From assembly GCF_900091955.1 (NCBI RefSeq), contig NZ_FMDF01000227.1, forward strand, positions 1-64,000: a stretch of DNA of 64,000 bases, read 5' to 3'. Both the position numbers and the translations under genes were made by a program. This document shows positions 42,134-50,878 of this stretch, one piece after another. The notes beneath the pieces are model-generated. The model saw nothing but the letters and a program-made list of their open reading frames with translations. It had not been told where the DNA came from and did no database searches. The stretch is from Streptomyces sp. Ncost-T10-10d. GTDB taxonomy: Bacteria; Actinomycetota; Actinomycetes; Streptomycetales; Streptomycetaceae. Every line of letters starts with the position of its first letter. The first letter of the stretch is position 1.

Positions 42134-44512
42134 ATGCTGAAGTTCGAGGACATCGTCGATGCGCCCGTGGGCAAGCTGAAGACGGCAGCTGACGACTGGT
42201 CGAAGATGGTCACCGATCTGGACCGGCTGGCCGACGACGCTCAGGACGGCATGAAGGCCAAGGCGGACAAGGCCGAATGGGAGGGCGCCAACGCGGGCGT
42301 CACCAGGGGGTTCATCACCAAGACCGTCAATGAGTTCAAGGACGCCGCGGCCGAGGCCAAGGGTGTCAAGCAGATCCTCGAAGACGCCCACACGGCCATC
42401 AAGAAGGCCAAGGACGAACTGATCCGTATCCGCGACGACGAGGGGCCGGCGGCCGGAATCCATGTCGATGCCAAGGGCAAGGTGACAGCTCGGCACCCGC
42501 TGGAAAAATCCGGCATCTCACCCAACCAAGATCCCGACTACTTCGAAATTTTGGGCCAGCAGAAGAAGACGATCGAGGCATGGCAGAAGAAGATCGATCT
42601 CATCGTCGACAACTGCAACGACACCGACGTCGCCTTCAAGAACGCCCTTGAGGCCAACGTCACCGAGGGCCAAGACTTCAGTGCGCCGAAGTACAAGAAC
42701 CTGGACCAGGAGGAGGCGGCCCGCGCCGCCGCGCTCGCTGCCAAGGGCCGCGACATCACACACACCGAACTCCAGGCCCTCAACGAGCTGCTTCACGACA
42801 ACGGCAAGTCGCCCGAGTTCGCGAAGAACTTCTACGAGAAGCTCGGCCCGGAGAAGTCGCTCGCGTTCTTCGGTCAGCTCTCGACGGACACATATGAGTA
42901 CGGAAAGGTCAACAAGGAACGGCTGAAGGACGTCCAGGACCTCCAGAAGAACCTGGGGCTCAACCTCGCCACCGCGTCCCACGACAAGAACTTCACCGCT
43001 GAGTGGGGTCCGGAGCTGCGCAAGCTCGGTACGGAGCGCATCCCGCTGGCCAAGCACGACAGCGGTGGGCCGTTCGGCTACCAGCTGCTGGGCGGGATCA
43101 TGCGGTACGGGAACTACGACGCGAAGTTCCTGAACCCGATCGCCGAGCATGTGGCGCAGTTGCATCAGAAGGACCCGGACATGTTCGCCGACAGCAAGGT
43201 GGTGAACAGCCTGTTCAAGAACCCGTTCAACCCCTCCGGTGTCAACGGTTCCGGCTATGACCCGACGGTGTCCATGCTGGAGGCGCTCGGGAACAGCCCG
43301 GACGCGGCGAAGCACTTCTTCCACGACGACCCGACCGCGTACAACGAGGACGGCACCGTCAACGAGGGTGCCACGGCCGAACTCGGCAAGGACAAGGACG
43401 GGAAGGAGATCAAGAAATACCTCGACTTCTTCGGGGCCGAGAAGTGGGATACCTTCGGCGATGTCGACTCGCTCGACGAGAAGGAACTCAAGGCGTCCCT
43501 CAATTACATGCCGGATGCTCTCGGACATGCGCTGGAAGCGGCGACTCTCGGATATCCCGCAGGTCACCCCGACGCAAGCGTCGCGAGGGATGATGCCAAT
43601 GCCGAGATCATGCGGAACGTGATGGAGAAGTACTCGGACGCCAAGCTGCTCAAGACCCAGGAATCATTGTCCGACAGCCTGGGCGCGATGGGCGCAGGGT
43701 ATATCGATGACATCAACTGGGCGATGGACAAGAACAAGGAGGACAGCGTCTTCGCGCCTGGCGGGAACAGGGAGGGCCACCTCGACTTCTCCGACACCCT
43801 CGATTCCACCGGCGGCCGTGACATCGCCAGGAAATTCCTCGGCGCCCTGGGACATCACCCGGACGCCTATGCATCTTTGAGCGCCGCCGAGCAGGTCTAC
43901 ACGAGCAGCGCGCTTGAGGCGCAGGTGGGCAAGGACGGCGAAATCGACACGGGCGACGTCCGGCGGACAGTGAAGATCGGAGCCGAGGTTCAGGGAATGC
44001 TGGACCAGTCGCGTGCGGACCAGGTCGTGGCCGACGGTGTCAAGGCGCACGAGGACTTCGAGAAGGCTGCGGAGAAGCGTTCCGGCTGGATCGAGTTCGG
44101 TAGTACCGCCGCACTCGGGGCCGGAGTGGCAACGGCCGCCTTCTTTCTCCCTGCGGCGCCTGTCATCGGTGCCGGTGCGCTCCTGGTGCCGATGTTCACC
44201 GACGTGGGGACCGGGGCCCTTGAACAGGTCATCGGTGATGTGGTCGGCGGCATGGGGGAGGACGCGATCGACAAGAACAAGGAAAAGGTCGACGATCTCA
44301 CCTCCGAGCAGCAGGCACTCATCTACTCGGCGGGAGAGAGCTATACGGAGACTCCGCTCGAGAGCTTCGTCGCTCGCCACCAGGACAAGATCGATGCGCT
44401 CGACGCTGAGACGCAGGGGGACTTGGCCGAGGACCTCGACGATTCGAGGATGCTCGGCTACGGGGACGGGAACCTTCGCGCGCGTGTCCAGGGTGTAGGC
44501 CCCGAGTCCTGA
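42134..44512 (+). CDS. Large WXG/LXG-like protein (possible DUF6571 family)
   Basis: The 792-residue protein has an N-terminal helical domain (residues 1-110) with a WxG turn (KAEWEGANAGVTRGFI), typical of type VII cargo. A long, very acidic and Lys-rich helical middle (ITHTELQALNELLHDNG; EKLGPEKSLAFFGQLSTDT) follows. A hydrophobic Gly/Ala stretch is at about residues 655-690 (AALGAGVATAAFFLPAAPVI) and could insert in membranes. The end is acidic (DSRMLGYGDGNLRARVQG). No signal peptide is present. GGGGAACAGGGA precedes the ATG. I recall DUF6571-type proteins with this layout but cannot confirm it. It could be a polymorphic secreted effector or structural protein. Confidence 0.75.
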   Translation: MLKFEDIVDAPVGKLKTAADDWSKMVTDLDRLADDAQDGMKAKADKAEWEGANAGVTRGFITKTVNEFKDAAAEAKGVKQILEDAHTAIKKAKDELIRIRDDEGPAAGIHVDAKGKVTARHPLEKSGISPNQDPDYFEILGQQKKTIEAWQKKIDLIVDNCNDTDVAFKNALEANVTEGQDFSAPKYKNLDQEEAARAAALAAKGRDITHTELQALNELLHDNGKSPEFAKNFYEKLGPEKSLAFFGQLSTDTYEYGKVNKERLKDVQDLQKNLGLNLATASHDKNFTAEWGPELRKLGTERIPLAKHDSGGPFGYQLLGGIMRYGNYDAKFLNPIAEHVAQLHQKDPDMFADSKVVNSLFKNPFNPSGVNGSGYDPTVSMLEALGNSPDAAKHFFHDDPTAYNEDGTVNEGATAELGKDKDGKEIKKYLDFFGAEKWDTFGDVDSLDEKELKASLNYMPDALGHALEAATLGYPAGHPDASVARDDANAEIMRNVMEKYSDAKLLKTQESLSDSLGAMGAGYIDDINWAMDKNKEDSVFAPGGNREGHLDFSDTLDSTGGRDIARKFLGALGHHPDAYASLSAAEQVYTSSALEAQVGKDGEIDTGDVRRTVKIGAEVQGMLDQSRADQVVADGVKAHEDFEKAAEKRSGWIEFGSTAALGAGVATAAFFLPAAPVIGAGALLVPMFTDVGTGALEQVIGDVVGGMGEDAIDKNKEKVDDLTSEQQALIYSAGESYTETPLESFVARHQDKIDALDAETQGDLAEDLDDSRMLGYGDGNLRARVQGVGPES

Positions 44513-44668
44513 TCGCCCGTGACGAAGGCCTGGGTGCCGAGGTGCTGGACGGGCGGAGGCGGCCCCGTGGTCGTTGCGGGGCGGAGTGGCGGCGGGCGGG
44601 AAGGTCCGGCGCCCGCATATATCGGCCGGCGGCCGACGAATCAGCTGATGACGAGAAGGGTTGGCGGG

Positions 44669-44694
44669 ATGAGCGAAGTGGGTGTGCACGGGTG
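44669..44694 (+). CDS. Eight-codon upstream ORF overlapping the lipoprotein start
   Basis: ATG at 44669 encodes MSEVGVHG and stops with TGA overlapping the next GTG (GTGA). GAGAAGGG lies upstream of the ATG. It could translationally couple to, or attenuate, the lipoprotein gene. It may also be chance. Confidence 0.25.
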
Positions 44695-45339
44695 AGGCGA
44701 TGGCTGATGGCCGCCGGCCTGGTGATGGCCTTGGGCGCCGGGAGCGTGGCGTGCGCTTCGGAGAAGAAGGAGGAGAAGACGTTCGTCGGGGCCGCGGAGG
44801 TCTGCGGCGACGTGTTTGCCGGTCCCCTGGCGGAGATGGTCGAGAAGGTGACGGGGGACAAACTCTTCTTCGCGAAGAGCCCGAAGGGCATGGAGAGAGT
44901 GGTCGCGGCACTCAAGGAAGGGTATGAGTCCGGGCGTCCATGGGCTGCGGGGGACGTGCTCTGCCTGTTGCATCCGAAGGACTCGGCTCAGACGGATGAC
45001 GGGGGAGTGAAGTTCTCCATGTATGCGCCACAGGATGTCGAGGACGAAGGCCTCCCGGCCGGCTTCGAGTTGTACACCATGGGTGTGCAATCCTCGGTCG
45101 GGCGAGGCGGCGCGGGGCTCTATTTCGAGTGCGTCAGTCCCCAACTGAAAGGTTCGGACAAAACTCCACTGCGCATCCACGGCAGCTTCGGGCGTGGTGT
45201 GAGTGATGCACCGGACACGCGTGAGTACCGCAACCTGAACATGACCATCTTGCATGCCGTTTCCCTGAAGCTGGTCAAGGAACTCGACTGCGCGAACAAC
45301 GGTGGCCTGCCTAAGTCTCCCGTACTCACGCCGAAGTAG
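44692..45339 (+). CDS. Lipoprotein downstream of the large WXG/LXG-like gene
   Basis: The 215-residue protein has an N-terminal RR, a hydrophobic segment (WLMAAGLVMALGAGS) and the lipobox GSVAC, then KKEEK. The mature domain contains four Cys (EVCGDVF, VLCLLHP, FECVSP, LDCANN) that could form two disulfides. The gene lies 180 bp after the 792-residue protein and may act with it at the cell surface. The GTG at 44692 gives a standard lipoprotein signal; longer frames do not. No family is recognised. Confidence 0.7.
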   Translation: MRRWLMAAGLVMALGAGSVACASEKKEEKTFVGAAEVCGDVFAGPLAEMVEKVTGDKLFFAKSPKGMERVVAALKEGYESGRPWAAGDVLCLLHPKDSAQTDDGGVKFSMYAPQDVEDEGLPAGFELYTMGVQSSVGRGGAGLYFECVSPQLKGSDKTPLRIHGSFGRGVSDAPDTREYRNLNMTILHAVSLKLVKELDCANNGGLPKSPVLTPK

Positions 45340-45494
45340 CAGGTTCTGCGTCCGGCAACGACCGGGAGGACCGGCAGGGCAGCGACCCGGAGACCGGCTG
45401 ATGGCGGGTGGAGGCCGTGGGCCGAAGCTATCGGTCCAAGCCGTCGCTGGACCCGGCATAAACCCAGAGCACAGCGGAACGGTGCACAGCGGAA

Positions 45495-45523
45495 CGGCCG
45501 CCCCCGCACCGTGGGGGCGGCCG
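45495..45523. terminator. Hairpin between the lipoprotein gene and tRNA-Cys
   Basis: An 11-bp perfect stem (cggccgccccc / gggggcggccg) with a 7-base loop. On the plus strand it is followed by ttt; on the minus strand it lies 12 bases past the tRNA 3' end. It probably terminates both. Confidence 0.75.
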
Positions 45524-45534
45524 TTTCATCCATG

Positions 45535-45609
45535 TGGAGGCCGTGACCGGATTCGAACCGGTGTAACTCGAGTTGCAGTCGAGCCCCTGAACCACTCGGG
45601 CACACGGCC
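45535..45609 (-). tRNA. tRNA-Cys (GCA)
   Basis: The 75-nt cloverleaf has acceptor GGCCGTG/CACGGCC, an anticodon stem CTCGA/TCGAG with loop CTGCAAC (anticodon GCA), a T-arm CCGGTTCGAATCCGG, and an encoded CCA. Cys tRNA genes are single-copy in most streptomycetes. The 3' end points toward the accessory region at 33-45.5 kb, the usual orientation for island integration, though no attachment repeat was found. Confidence 0.93.
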
Positions 45610-45818
45610 GTGTGTTCCTCGTCGTGGTCCGACCGTAGGGCCCGGTGTCCGCGCTGCTCAAGAGTGCGGGGCGGGCCGCAATGCGACTGCCATACCGCGT
45701 TCACGATCGGGGTCTGCCGCCGCCCGCGAGGCGCGTCGCGGTCCTACGACCAACGGACGAGCGGCGGACCGACTCGCGACAGGGGCGACATAAGATCTTG
45801 CCCCTTACTCTTGGGCTC

Positions 45819-47306
45819 ATGAGTGCCCTGGAGCCACGAGACGCCGGTACCGGTACCGAGAGCAATGCCGGCACCGCTGTCGAAGCGGCGACACCGGTCC
45901 CGCCCGCCGAATCAGGAGGGGTGCTCGGGCGTACCTACCGGGCACTCAGTGTCGGCATAGTCTCCGTCGTGTTCCTGATCGCCTTCGAGGCGACGGCCGT
46001 GGGGACCGCGATGCCGGTCGCCGCCCGTGAGCTGCACGGCATCCCGCTCTACGCGTTCGCGTTCTCCGCGTACTTCACCACCAGCCTGTTCGCCATGGTC
46101 CTCTCCGGGCAGTGGGCGGACCGGCGCGGGCCGCTGGGGCCGCTGGCCACCGGGATCAGCGCGTTCGGGGCCGGGCTGCTGCTGTCGGGCACGGCGGGCA
46201 GCATGTGGATGTTCATCGCCGGGCGGGCCGTCCAGGGGCTCGGCGGCGGGCTGGTGATCGTGGCGCTGTACGTGGTGATCAGCCGGGCCTACCCGGAGCA
46301 TCTGCGGCCGTCGATCATGGCCGCGTTCGCCGCGAGCTGGGTGATTCCGTCCGTCGTCGGGCCGCTCGCCGCCGGGAGTGTGACCGAGCACCTGGGGTGG
46401 CGGTGGGTCTTCATCGGCATTCCCGTACTGGTCGTGTTCCCGCTGGCGCTCGCGCTGCCCGCGATCCGGCGCCGGGCGTCGGGGCCGGCCGATCCGGCGG
46501 CGCCCGTCGAGCCGTACGACCGGCGCCGCATTGTCCTCGCGCTCGGGATCTCGGTGGGGGCGGGGCTGCTCCAGTACGCCGGGCAGGAGCGGAACTGGTT
46601 CGCGCTGCTTCCGGCCGTCGTAGGTGTTGCTCTGCTCGTTCCCGCCGTGCGCGGGCTGCTGCCCCCGGGCACGGGCCGGGCGGCGCGTGGGCTGCCCTCG
46701 GTGGTGCTGCTGCGCGGGGTGGCGGCCGGGTCGTTCATCGCCGCCGAGTCGTTCGTACCGTTGATGCTGGTGACCCAGCGCGGCCTGAGCCCGACGATGG
46801 CCGGGCTCTCGCTCGCGGCCGGGGGCGGGACCTGGGCGCTCGGTTCGTACGTACAGTCCCGGCCGCGCCTTGAGCCGTACCGGGAGCGTTTGATGGTGGG
46901 CGGCATGGTGCTGGTCGCCGCGGCGATCGCGGCCGCGCCGTCCGTGCTGATCGACTGGGTGCCGGTCTGGACCGTGGCGGTGGCCTGGGCCTTCGGGTGC
47001 TTCGGCATGGGCATGGTGATCGCGTCGACGAGTGTGCTGCTGCTGAAGCTGTCGGCGCCGGAGGAGGCGGGGGCGAACTCGGCCGCCCTCCAGATCTCCG
47101 ACGGGCTGTCGAACGTCCTGTTGCTGGCCGCGGGCGGGGCGGCCTTCGCCGCGCTCGGTGGCGGTGCGGTGGGGGCCGTGCACGGGGCGGCGGAGGCGGG
47201 GGCCTCCGGATCTCATCCGGGGGCGTTCGCGGTGGTCTTCCTACCGATGGCGGGGGTGGCGCTGGTGGGGGCGTGGGTGGCGGCGCGGGTGCGGACAAAG
47301 CCTTAG
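45819..47306 (+). CDS. MFS exporter (14-helix drug-resistance type)
   Basis: The 495-residue protein has about 14 membrane helices, the MFS motif A-like SGQWADRRGPLGPL and a motif C-like run (WVIPSVVGPLAAGSVTEHLGWRWVF). This suggests the EmrB/QacA class of proton antiporters. The ATG at 45819 (MSALEPRD) is preferred; the frame upstream crosses the tRNA promoter region. Its TAG stop forms the left end of the toxin-antitoxin operator palindrome. The substrate is unknown. Confidence 0.83.
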   Translation: MSALEPRDAGTGTESNAGTAVEAATPVPPAESGGVLGRTYRALSVGIVSVVFLIAFEATAVGTAMPVAARELHGIPLYAFAFSAYFTTSLFAMVLSGQWADRRGPLGPLATGISAFGAGLLLSGTAGSMWMFIAGRAVQGLGGGLVIVALYVVISRAYPEHLRPSIMAAFAASWVIPSVVGPLAAGSVTEHLGWRWVFIGIPVLVVFPLALALPAIRRRASGPADPAAPVEPYDRRRIVLALGISVGAGLLQYAGQERNWFALLPAVVGVALLVPAVRGLLPPGTGRAARGLPSVVLLRGVAAGSFIAAESFVPLMLVTQRGLSPTMAGLSLAAGGGTWALGSYVQSRPRLEPYRERLMVGGMVLVAAAIAAAPSVLIDWVPVWTVAVAWAFGCFGMGMVIASTSVLLLKLSAPEEAGANSAALQISDGLSNVLLLAAGGAAFAALGGGAVGAVHGAAEAGASGSHPGAFAVVFLPMAGVALVGAWVAARVRTKP

Positions 47307-47331
47307 TACCGCGTGGTACCACGCGGTACTA
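47304..47331. promoter_or_regulatory. 28-bp perfect palindrome, operator of the toxin-antitoxin pair
   Basis: The fully symmetric sequence tagtaccgcgtggt|accacgcggtacta ends eight bases before the antitoxin ATG. Its position and symmetry are those of an autoregulatory operator bound by a ribbon-helix-helix antitoxin. It overlaps the stop of the upstream exporter gene. Confidence 0.85.
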
Positions 47332-47338
47332 TCCGTAC

Positions 47339-47536
47339 ATGGCTGGTCTGAATCTGCGGTTCACCGAAGAAGAGCTGGACGCACTGCGTGCACGCGCCGA
47401 GTCGGAGGGGCGGAGCATGCAGTCGTTCGCCCACGACGCGGTGATCACCGCCATAAACGAACACGCGCGCCTCTTCAACGAGGCTGCGGACCACGTGCTG
47501 AAGGTGAGTGAGGAGCTCAACCGGAGGCTCGCCTGA
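47339..47536 (+). CDS. Antitoxin of a Doc-type toxin-antitoxin system (ribbon-helix-helix)
   Basis: The 65-residue protein starts with a beta strand and two helices typical of RHH DNA-binding antitoxins (LNLRFTEEELDALRARAESEG). A C-terminal helix (ADHVLKVSEELNRRLA) probably wraps the toxin. The ATG at 47339 follows the palindromic operator. Its stop overlaps the toxin start by one base (TGATG). Confidence 0.85.
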   Translation: MAGLNLRFTEEELDALRARAESEGRSMQSFAHDAVITAINEHARLFNEAADHVLKVSEELNRRLA

Positions 47537-47904
47537 TGAAGTACCTGACACTTCCCGAGCTGCTCAACCTCGCCGAGCGCCTCGGGGCTGCCGAGGTGCG
47601 CGACTACGGGCTGCTCGATTCGGCACTCGCCCGCCCGCAGGCGAGCGTGTTCGGCCAGGACGCCTATCCGGACGTGTGGCAGAAGGCCGCGGCGCTCATG
47701 GAGTCCCTGGCGCGCAATCATGCACTCGTCGACGGAAACAAGCGCATCGCCTGGTATGCCACCTGGGTCTTCCTGCACATCAACGGGCATCGCCTGAGTG
47801 CGGACTTCGATGTCGACGAGGCCGAGAAGTTCGTGCTGGACGTGTGCCAGGGGGCCCTCGACATGCCCAGGATCGCGGAAAGGCTCCCTCGATTCGCCGC
47901 GTAA
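47536..47904 (+). CDS. doc: Fic/Doc-family toxin
   Basis: The 122-residue protein has the Doc fold: LTLPELLNLAERL at the N-terminus, YGLLDSALARPQAS-like sequence, and the active-site loop NHALVDGNKRIAWYATWVFL. This matches Doc's H-x-F-x-D-x-N-K-R with Leu for Phe. Doc phosphorylates EF-Tu and blocks translation until neutralised. It is translationally coupled to the antitoxin. His, Asp, Asn, Lys and Arg of the loop are all present, so the toxin looks active. Confidence 0.9.
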   Translation: MKYLTLPELLNLAERLGAAEVRDYGLLDSALARPQASVFGQDAYPDVWQKAAALMESLARNHALVDGNKRIAWYATWVFLHINGHRLSADFDVDEAEKFVLDVCQGALDMPRIAERLPRFAA

Positions 47905-48068
47905 CGCTGTTCTGTGAAGAGGGTCTCAGCGGGGCCGAACCGCCGCTCGTCCGTACGGGGTTCCGCCCGGCCCCCCGGTAGGGTGGCCCGGTTGTCGTAT
48001 CGCGTACGAGTCCGTCCCGGCCCGTACGGACAGCGCCCCACGTACCCGAGAGACCCGAACCGGAGACC

Positions 48069-49850
48069 GTGACTACTACCGCCTCCCACCACCTCTCACC
48101 CGCCTTTCCCGGCCGCGCCCCCTGGGGCACGGCCGGCAAGCTGCGAGCCTGGCAGCAGGGCGCCATGGAGAAGTACATCCAGGAGCAGCCGCGCGACTTC
48201 CTCGCGGTCGCCACCCCCGGCGCGGGGAAGACCACGTTCGCGCTGACCCTCGCGTCATGGCTGCTGCACCACCACGTGGTGCAGCAGGTCACCGTCGTCG
48301 CGCCGACCGAGCACCTGAAGAAGCAGTGGGCCGAGGCCGCGGCCCGGATAGGGATCAAGCTCGACCCCGAGTACAGTGCCGGCCCGCTGAGCAAGGAGTA
48401 CGACGGCGTCGCCGTCACCTACGCGGGTGTCGGGGTCCGGCCGATGCTGCACCGCAACCGGTGCGAGCAGCGCAAGACCCTCGTGATCCTCGACGAGATC
48501 CACCACGCCGGTGACTCGAAGTCCTGGGGCGAGGCCTGCCAGGAGGCGTTCGACCCGGCCACCCGGCGCCTCGCGCTCACCGGTACGCCGTTCCGGTCCG
48601 ACACCAACCCGATCCCCTTCGTCGTGTACGAGGAGGGGAACGACGGCATCCGGCGCTCCTCGGCCGACTACACCTACGGCTACGGCAACGCGCTCGCCGA
48701 CGGCGTCGTCCGGCCCGTGATCTTCCTCAGCTACAGCGGCAACATGCGCTGGCGCACCAAGGCCGGTGACGAGATCGCCGCCCGGCTCGGCGAGCCGATG
48801 ACCAAGGACGCCATCGGCCAGGCCTGGCGTACCGCTCTGTCGCCCACCGGGGACTGGATCCCCAATGTGCTGAGCGCCGCCGACAAGCGGCTGACCGAGG
48901 TGCGCAAGGGCATTCCGGATGCGGGTGGGCTCGTCATCGCCACCGATCAGGAGTCGGCGCGCGAGTACGCCAAGATCCTCAAGAGGGTCACGGGTGAGAA
49001 AGCCACCGTGGTCCTCTCCGACGAGAAGGCCGCGTCGAAGAAGATCGACCGGTTCAGCGAGGACGAATCGCGCTGGATGGTCGCGGTCCGCATGGTGTCC
49101 GAGGGCGTCGACGTGCCGCGCCTCGCCGTGGGCGTGTACGCCACCACCATTTCCACACCGCTCTTCTTCGCGCAGGCCGTCGGCCGTTTCGTGCGCTCGC
49201 GCAGGCGTGGCGAAACCGCTTCCGTCTTCGTACCGACCATCCCGATGCTCCTCGACTTCGCCAACGAGATGGAGGTCGAACGGGACCACGTCCTCGACAA
49301 GCCCAAGAAGGGCAGCGACGAGGAGAACCCGTTCGCGGAGGAGGACAAGCTCCTCGCCGACGCCGAGAAGCTGGAGGACGAGGAGACCGAGGACCAGCTG
49401 CCCTTCGAGGCTCTCGAATCCGACGCGGTCTTCGACCGGGTGCTGTACGACGGTGCCGAATTCGGCATGCAGGCACACCCGGGAAGCGAGGAGGAGCAGG
49501 ACTACCTGGGGATTCCGGGGCTCCTGGAACCCGATCAGGTGCAGTTGCTGCTCCAGAAGCGGCAGACCCGGCAGATCGCGCACAGCCGCCAGAAGCCGGC
49601 CGCGGATGCCGATCTGCTGGAGAAGCCGGCCGAGGCGCGGCCGGTGGTCACGCACAAGCAGCTGCTGGGGCTGCGCAAGCAGCTCAACACGATGGTGTCG
49701 GCGTACACGCATCAGAGCGGCAAGCCCCACGGTGTGATCCACACCGAGCTGCGGCGGGTGTGCGGCGGGCCGCCGAGTGCGGAGGCCACGGCCGGGCAGA
49801 TCCAGCAGCGGATCCAGAAGGTGCAGGAGTGGGCGACGCGTATGACGTGA
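48069..49850 (+). CDS. DEAD/DEAH-box helicase
   Basis: The 593-residue superfamily 2 ATPase has motif I TPGAGKTTFALTLA (about residue 50), motif II LDEIHH, motif III-like LTGTPFRSD, and a helicase-C region with EGVDVPRLAVGVYATTISTPLFFAQAVGRFVR. The C-terminal 200 residues are acidic and Gln/Arg-rich without a known domain. The GTG start gives the usual N-terminus for the actinobacterial family of SSL2-like helicases. Its partner or nucleic-acid substrate is unknown. It is followed by a perfect terminator. Confidence 0.88.
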   Translation: MTTTASHHLSPAFPGRAPWGTAGKLRAWQQGAMEKYIQEQPRDFLAVATPGAGKTTFALTLASWLLHHHVVQQVTVVAPTEHLKKQWAEAAARIGIKLDPEYSAGPLSKEYDGVAVTYAGVGVRPMLHRNRCEQRKTLVILDEIHHAGDSKSWGEACQEAFDPATRRLALTGTPFRSDTNPIPFVVYEEGNDGIRRSSADYTYGYGNALADGVVRPVIFLSYSGNMRWRTKAGDEIAARLGEPMTKDAIGQAWRTALSPTGDWIPNVLSAADKRLTEVRKGIPDAGGLVIATDQESAREYAKILKRVTGEKATVVLSDEKAASKKIDRFSEDESRWMVAVRMVSEGVDVPRLAVGVYATTISTPLFFAQAVGRFVRSRRRGETASVFVPTIPMLLDFANEMEVERDHVLDKPKKGSDEENPFAEEDKLLADAEKLEDEETEDQLPFEALESDAVFDRVLYDGAEFGMQAHPGSEEEQDYLGIPGLLEPDQVQLLLQKRQTRQIAHSRQKPAADADLLEKPAEARPVVTHKQLLGLRKQLNTMVSAYTHQSGKPHGVIHTELRRVCGGPPSAEATAGQIQQRIQKVQEWATRMT

Positions 49851-49867
49851 GGGCGCTCTCGTGGGGT

Positions 49868-49909
49868 GCCGGCCCGGGGCGGGGACAGCGGTCCTCGCCC
49901 CGGGCCGGC
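49868..49909 (+). terminator. Perfect 14-bp hairpin after the helicase gene
   Basis: Arms gccggcccggggcg (49868-49881) and its complement (49896-49909) with a 14-base loop lie 17 bp after the stop. Confidence 0.8.
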
Positions 49910-49946
49910 GTCGTCGGCGCGGATCAGATGCGGATCAGGCTCGGCT

Positions 49947-50017
49947 GCCGGGTGCGGATCGGGTGCGGTCGCCGGGTGCGGTTGCCGGGTGCGGGTCGGG
50001 CGTCGTTGCCGGGTGGG
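49947..50017. repeat. Short tandem motif gccgggtgcgg, four copies
   Basis: Copies start at 49947, 49971, 49984 and 50008 (the last imperfect), interspersed with cggatcgggt-type variants. They fill the gap between the helicase terminator and the end of the convergent secreted-protein gene. Confidence 0.55.
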
Positions 50018-50035
50018 TGGATGTCGTACGTACGG

Positions 50036-50590
50036 CTACCAGACGAACGCTGCGGACTGGTTGACCGTGGCCACGCACGGAACCGTGGCCGACGTCGGGG
50101 ACGACGCCACGATCTGCAGTGACCAGTTGGTGGCGCTCGGCGGACCGGACAGCACCACGGAATTCGTGGTGTCACCCGCCGCCAGGGTGCCGGAAGTGAG
50201 CTTCAGCGGTCCCAGAGTGATCGGGTTGGGGCTGGTCATGCCGGGGTTGGTCTTCCCGGAGAACTGCACCTGACTGGTGACGCCGCCCGAGGTCTTGGTG
50301 AGCTTGAGCGTCGTCGTGATGCTGTTCGGGTCGGCACTGGTGCCGGTCGGCATGGTGATCGCGGTGGAGTTGATCTTGATGGTCTTGGACGTGCCCGAGT
50401 CGGCGGCGGTCAGGGTGGCGAGACCGCTGCCCCAGGTGCCGCAGTCGTACGTGGCCGTCGCGGTGAGCGGGGTCACCGCCTGGGCCGACGGCGCCAGGGC
50501 GAGCGCGGCGGCCGCGGAGCAGGCCGCGGCGAGCACGAGCGGGACGCGGACGCGTCTTCGGTTCGACGGCCTTGCAGAAGTGATCGACAT
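50036..50590 (-). CDS. Small secreted beta-sandwich-like protein
   Basis: The 184-residue protein has a signal peptide (RRRVRVPLVLAAACSAAAALALAPSAQA). Its mature Thr/Ser-rich domain has one Cys near each end (YDCGTWG and VPCVATV), probably disulfide-linked. The TATYDCGTWG ... GPLKLTSGTLAAGD layout resembles the N-terminal domains of the two larger proteins divergently encoded at 50879 and 52629, suggesting a related fold. The start at 50590 has GAAGGAG upstream. The function is unknown; it is presumably surface or matrix associated. Confidence 0.75.
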   Translation of the reverse strand: MSITSARPSNRRRVRVPLVLAAACSAAAALALAPSAQAVTPLTATATYDCGTWGSGLATLTAADSGTSKTIKINSTAITMPTGTSADPNSITTTLKLTKTSGGVTSQVQFSGKTNPGMTSPNPITLGPLKLTSGTLAAGDTTNSVVLSGPPSATNWSLQIVASSPTSATVPCVATVNQSAAFVW

Positions 50591-50878
50591 GACGGGAGAG
50601 ACTCCTTCCGGTTGAATTCCGCAGATTCGAAGAAATCGCCGTATGCGATCTTCTTGCGGATCTGCGTGCCGGGCCCGGCATGTCGGATGCAGTGAAACTG
50701 TGATCTTCGGAGATGTCAATAGATGTCAACAGGTGCGTGGAAAGTGCTTGTAGAAATGCTTTTCGGGCATTTCAGATGACGATCATTCTCCGGATAAGGA
50801 TCAGTCAATTCTCTCTTGACTTCTCTGCGTGTGACCTCCTCAATGTGCGCAAATCAATGGGCCATGGAGGGGTGTCTG
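50591..50878. promoter_or_regulatory. Divergent intergenic region with low GC
   Basis: About 290 bp between divergent secreted-protein genes. It is noticeably AT-richer than its surroundings (for example around 50700-50830, ttcagatgacgatcattctcc) and must hold promoters for both directions. No single -10/-35 pair stands out. Confidence 0.4.

Noticed and set aside
41428..42213. 261-codon minus-strand frame opposite the small WXG-like gene
   Set aside because: It crosses an AT-rich promoter region and has no coding features; the plus-strand gene has a good start.
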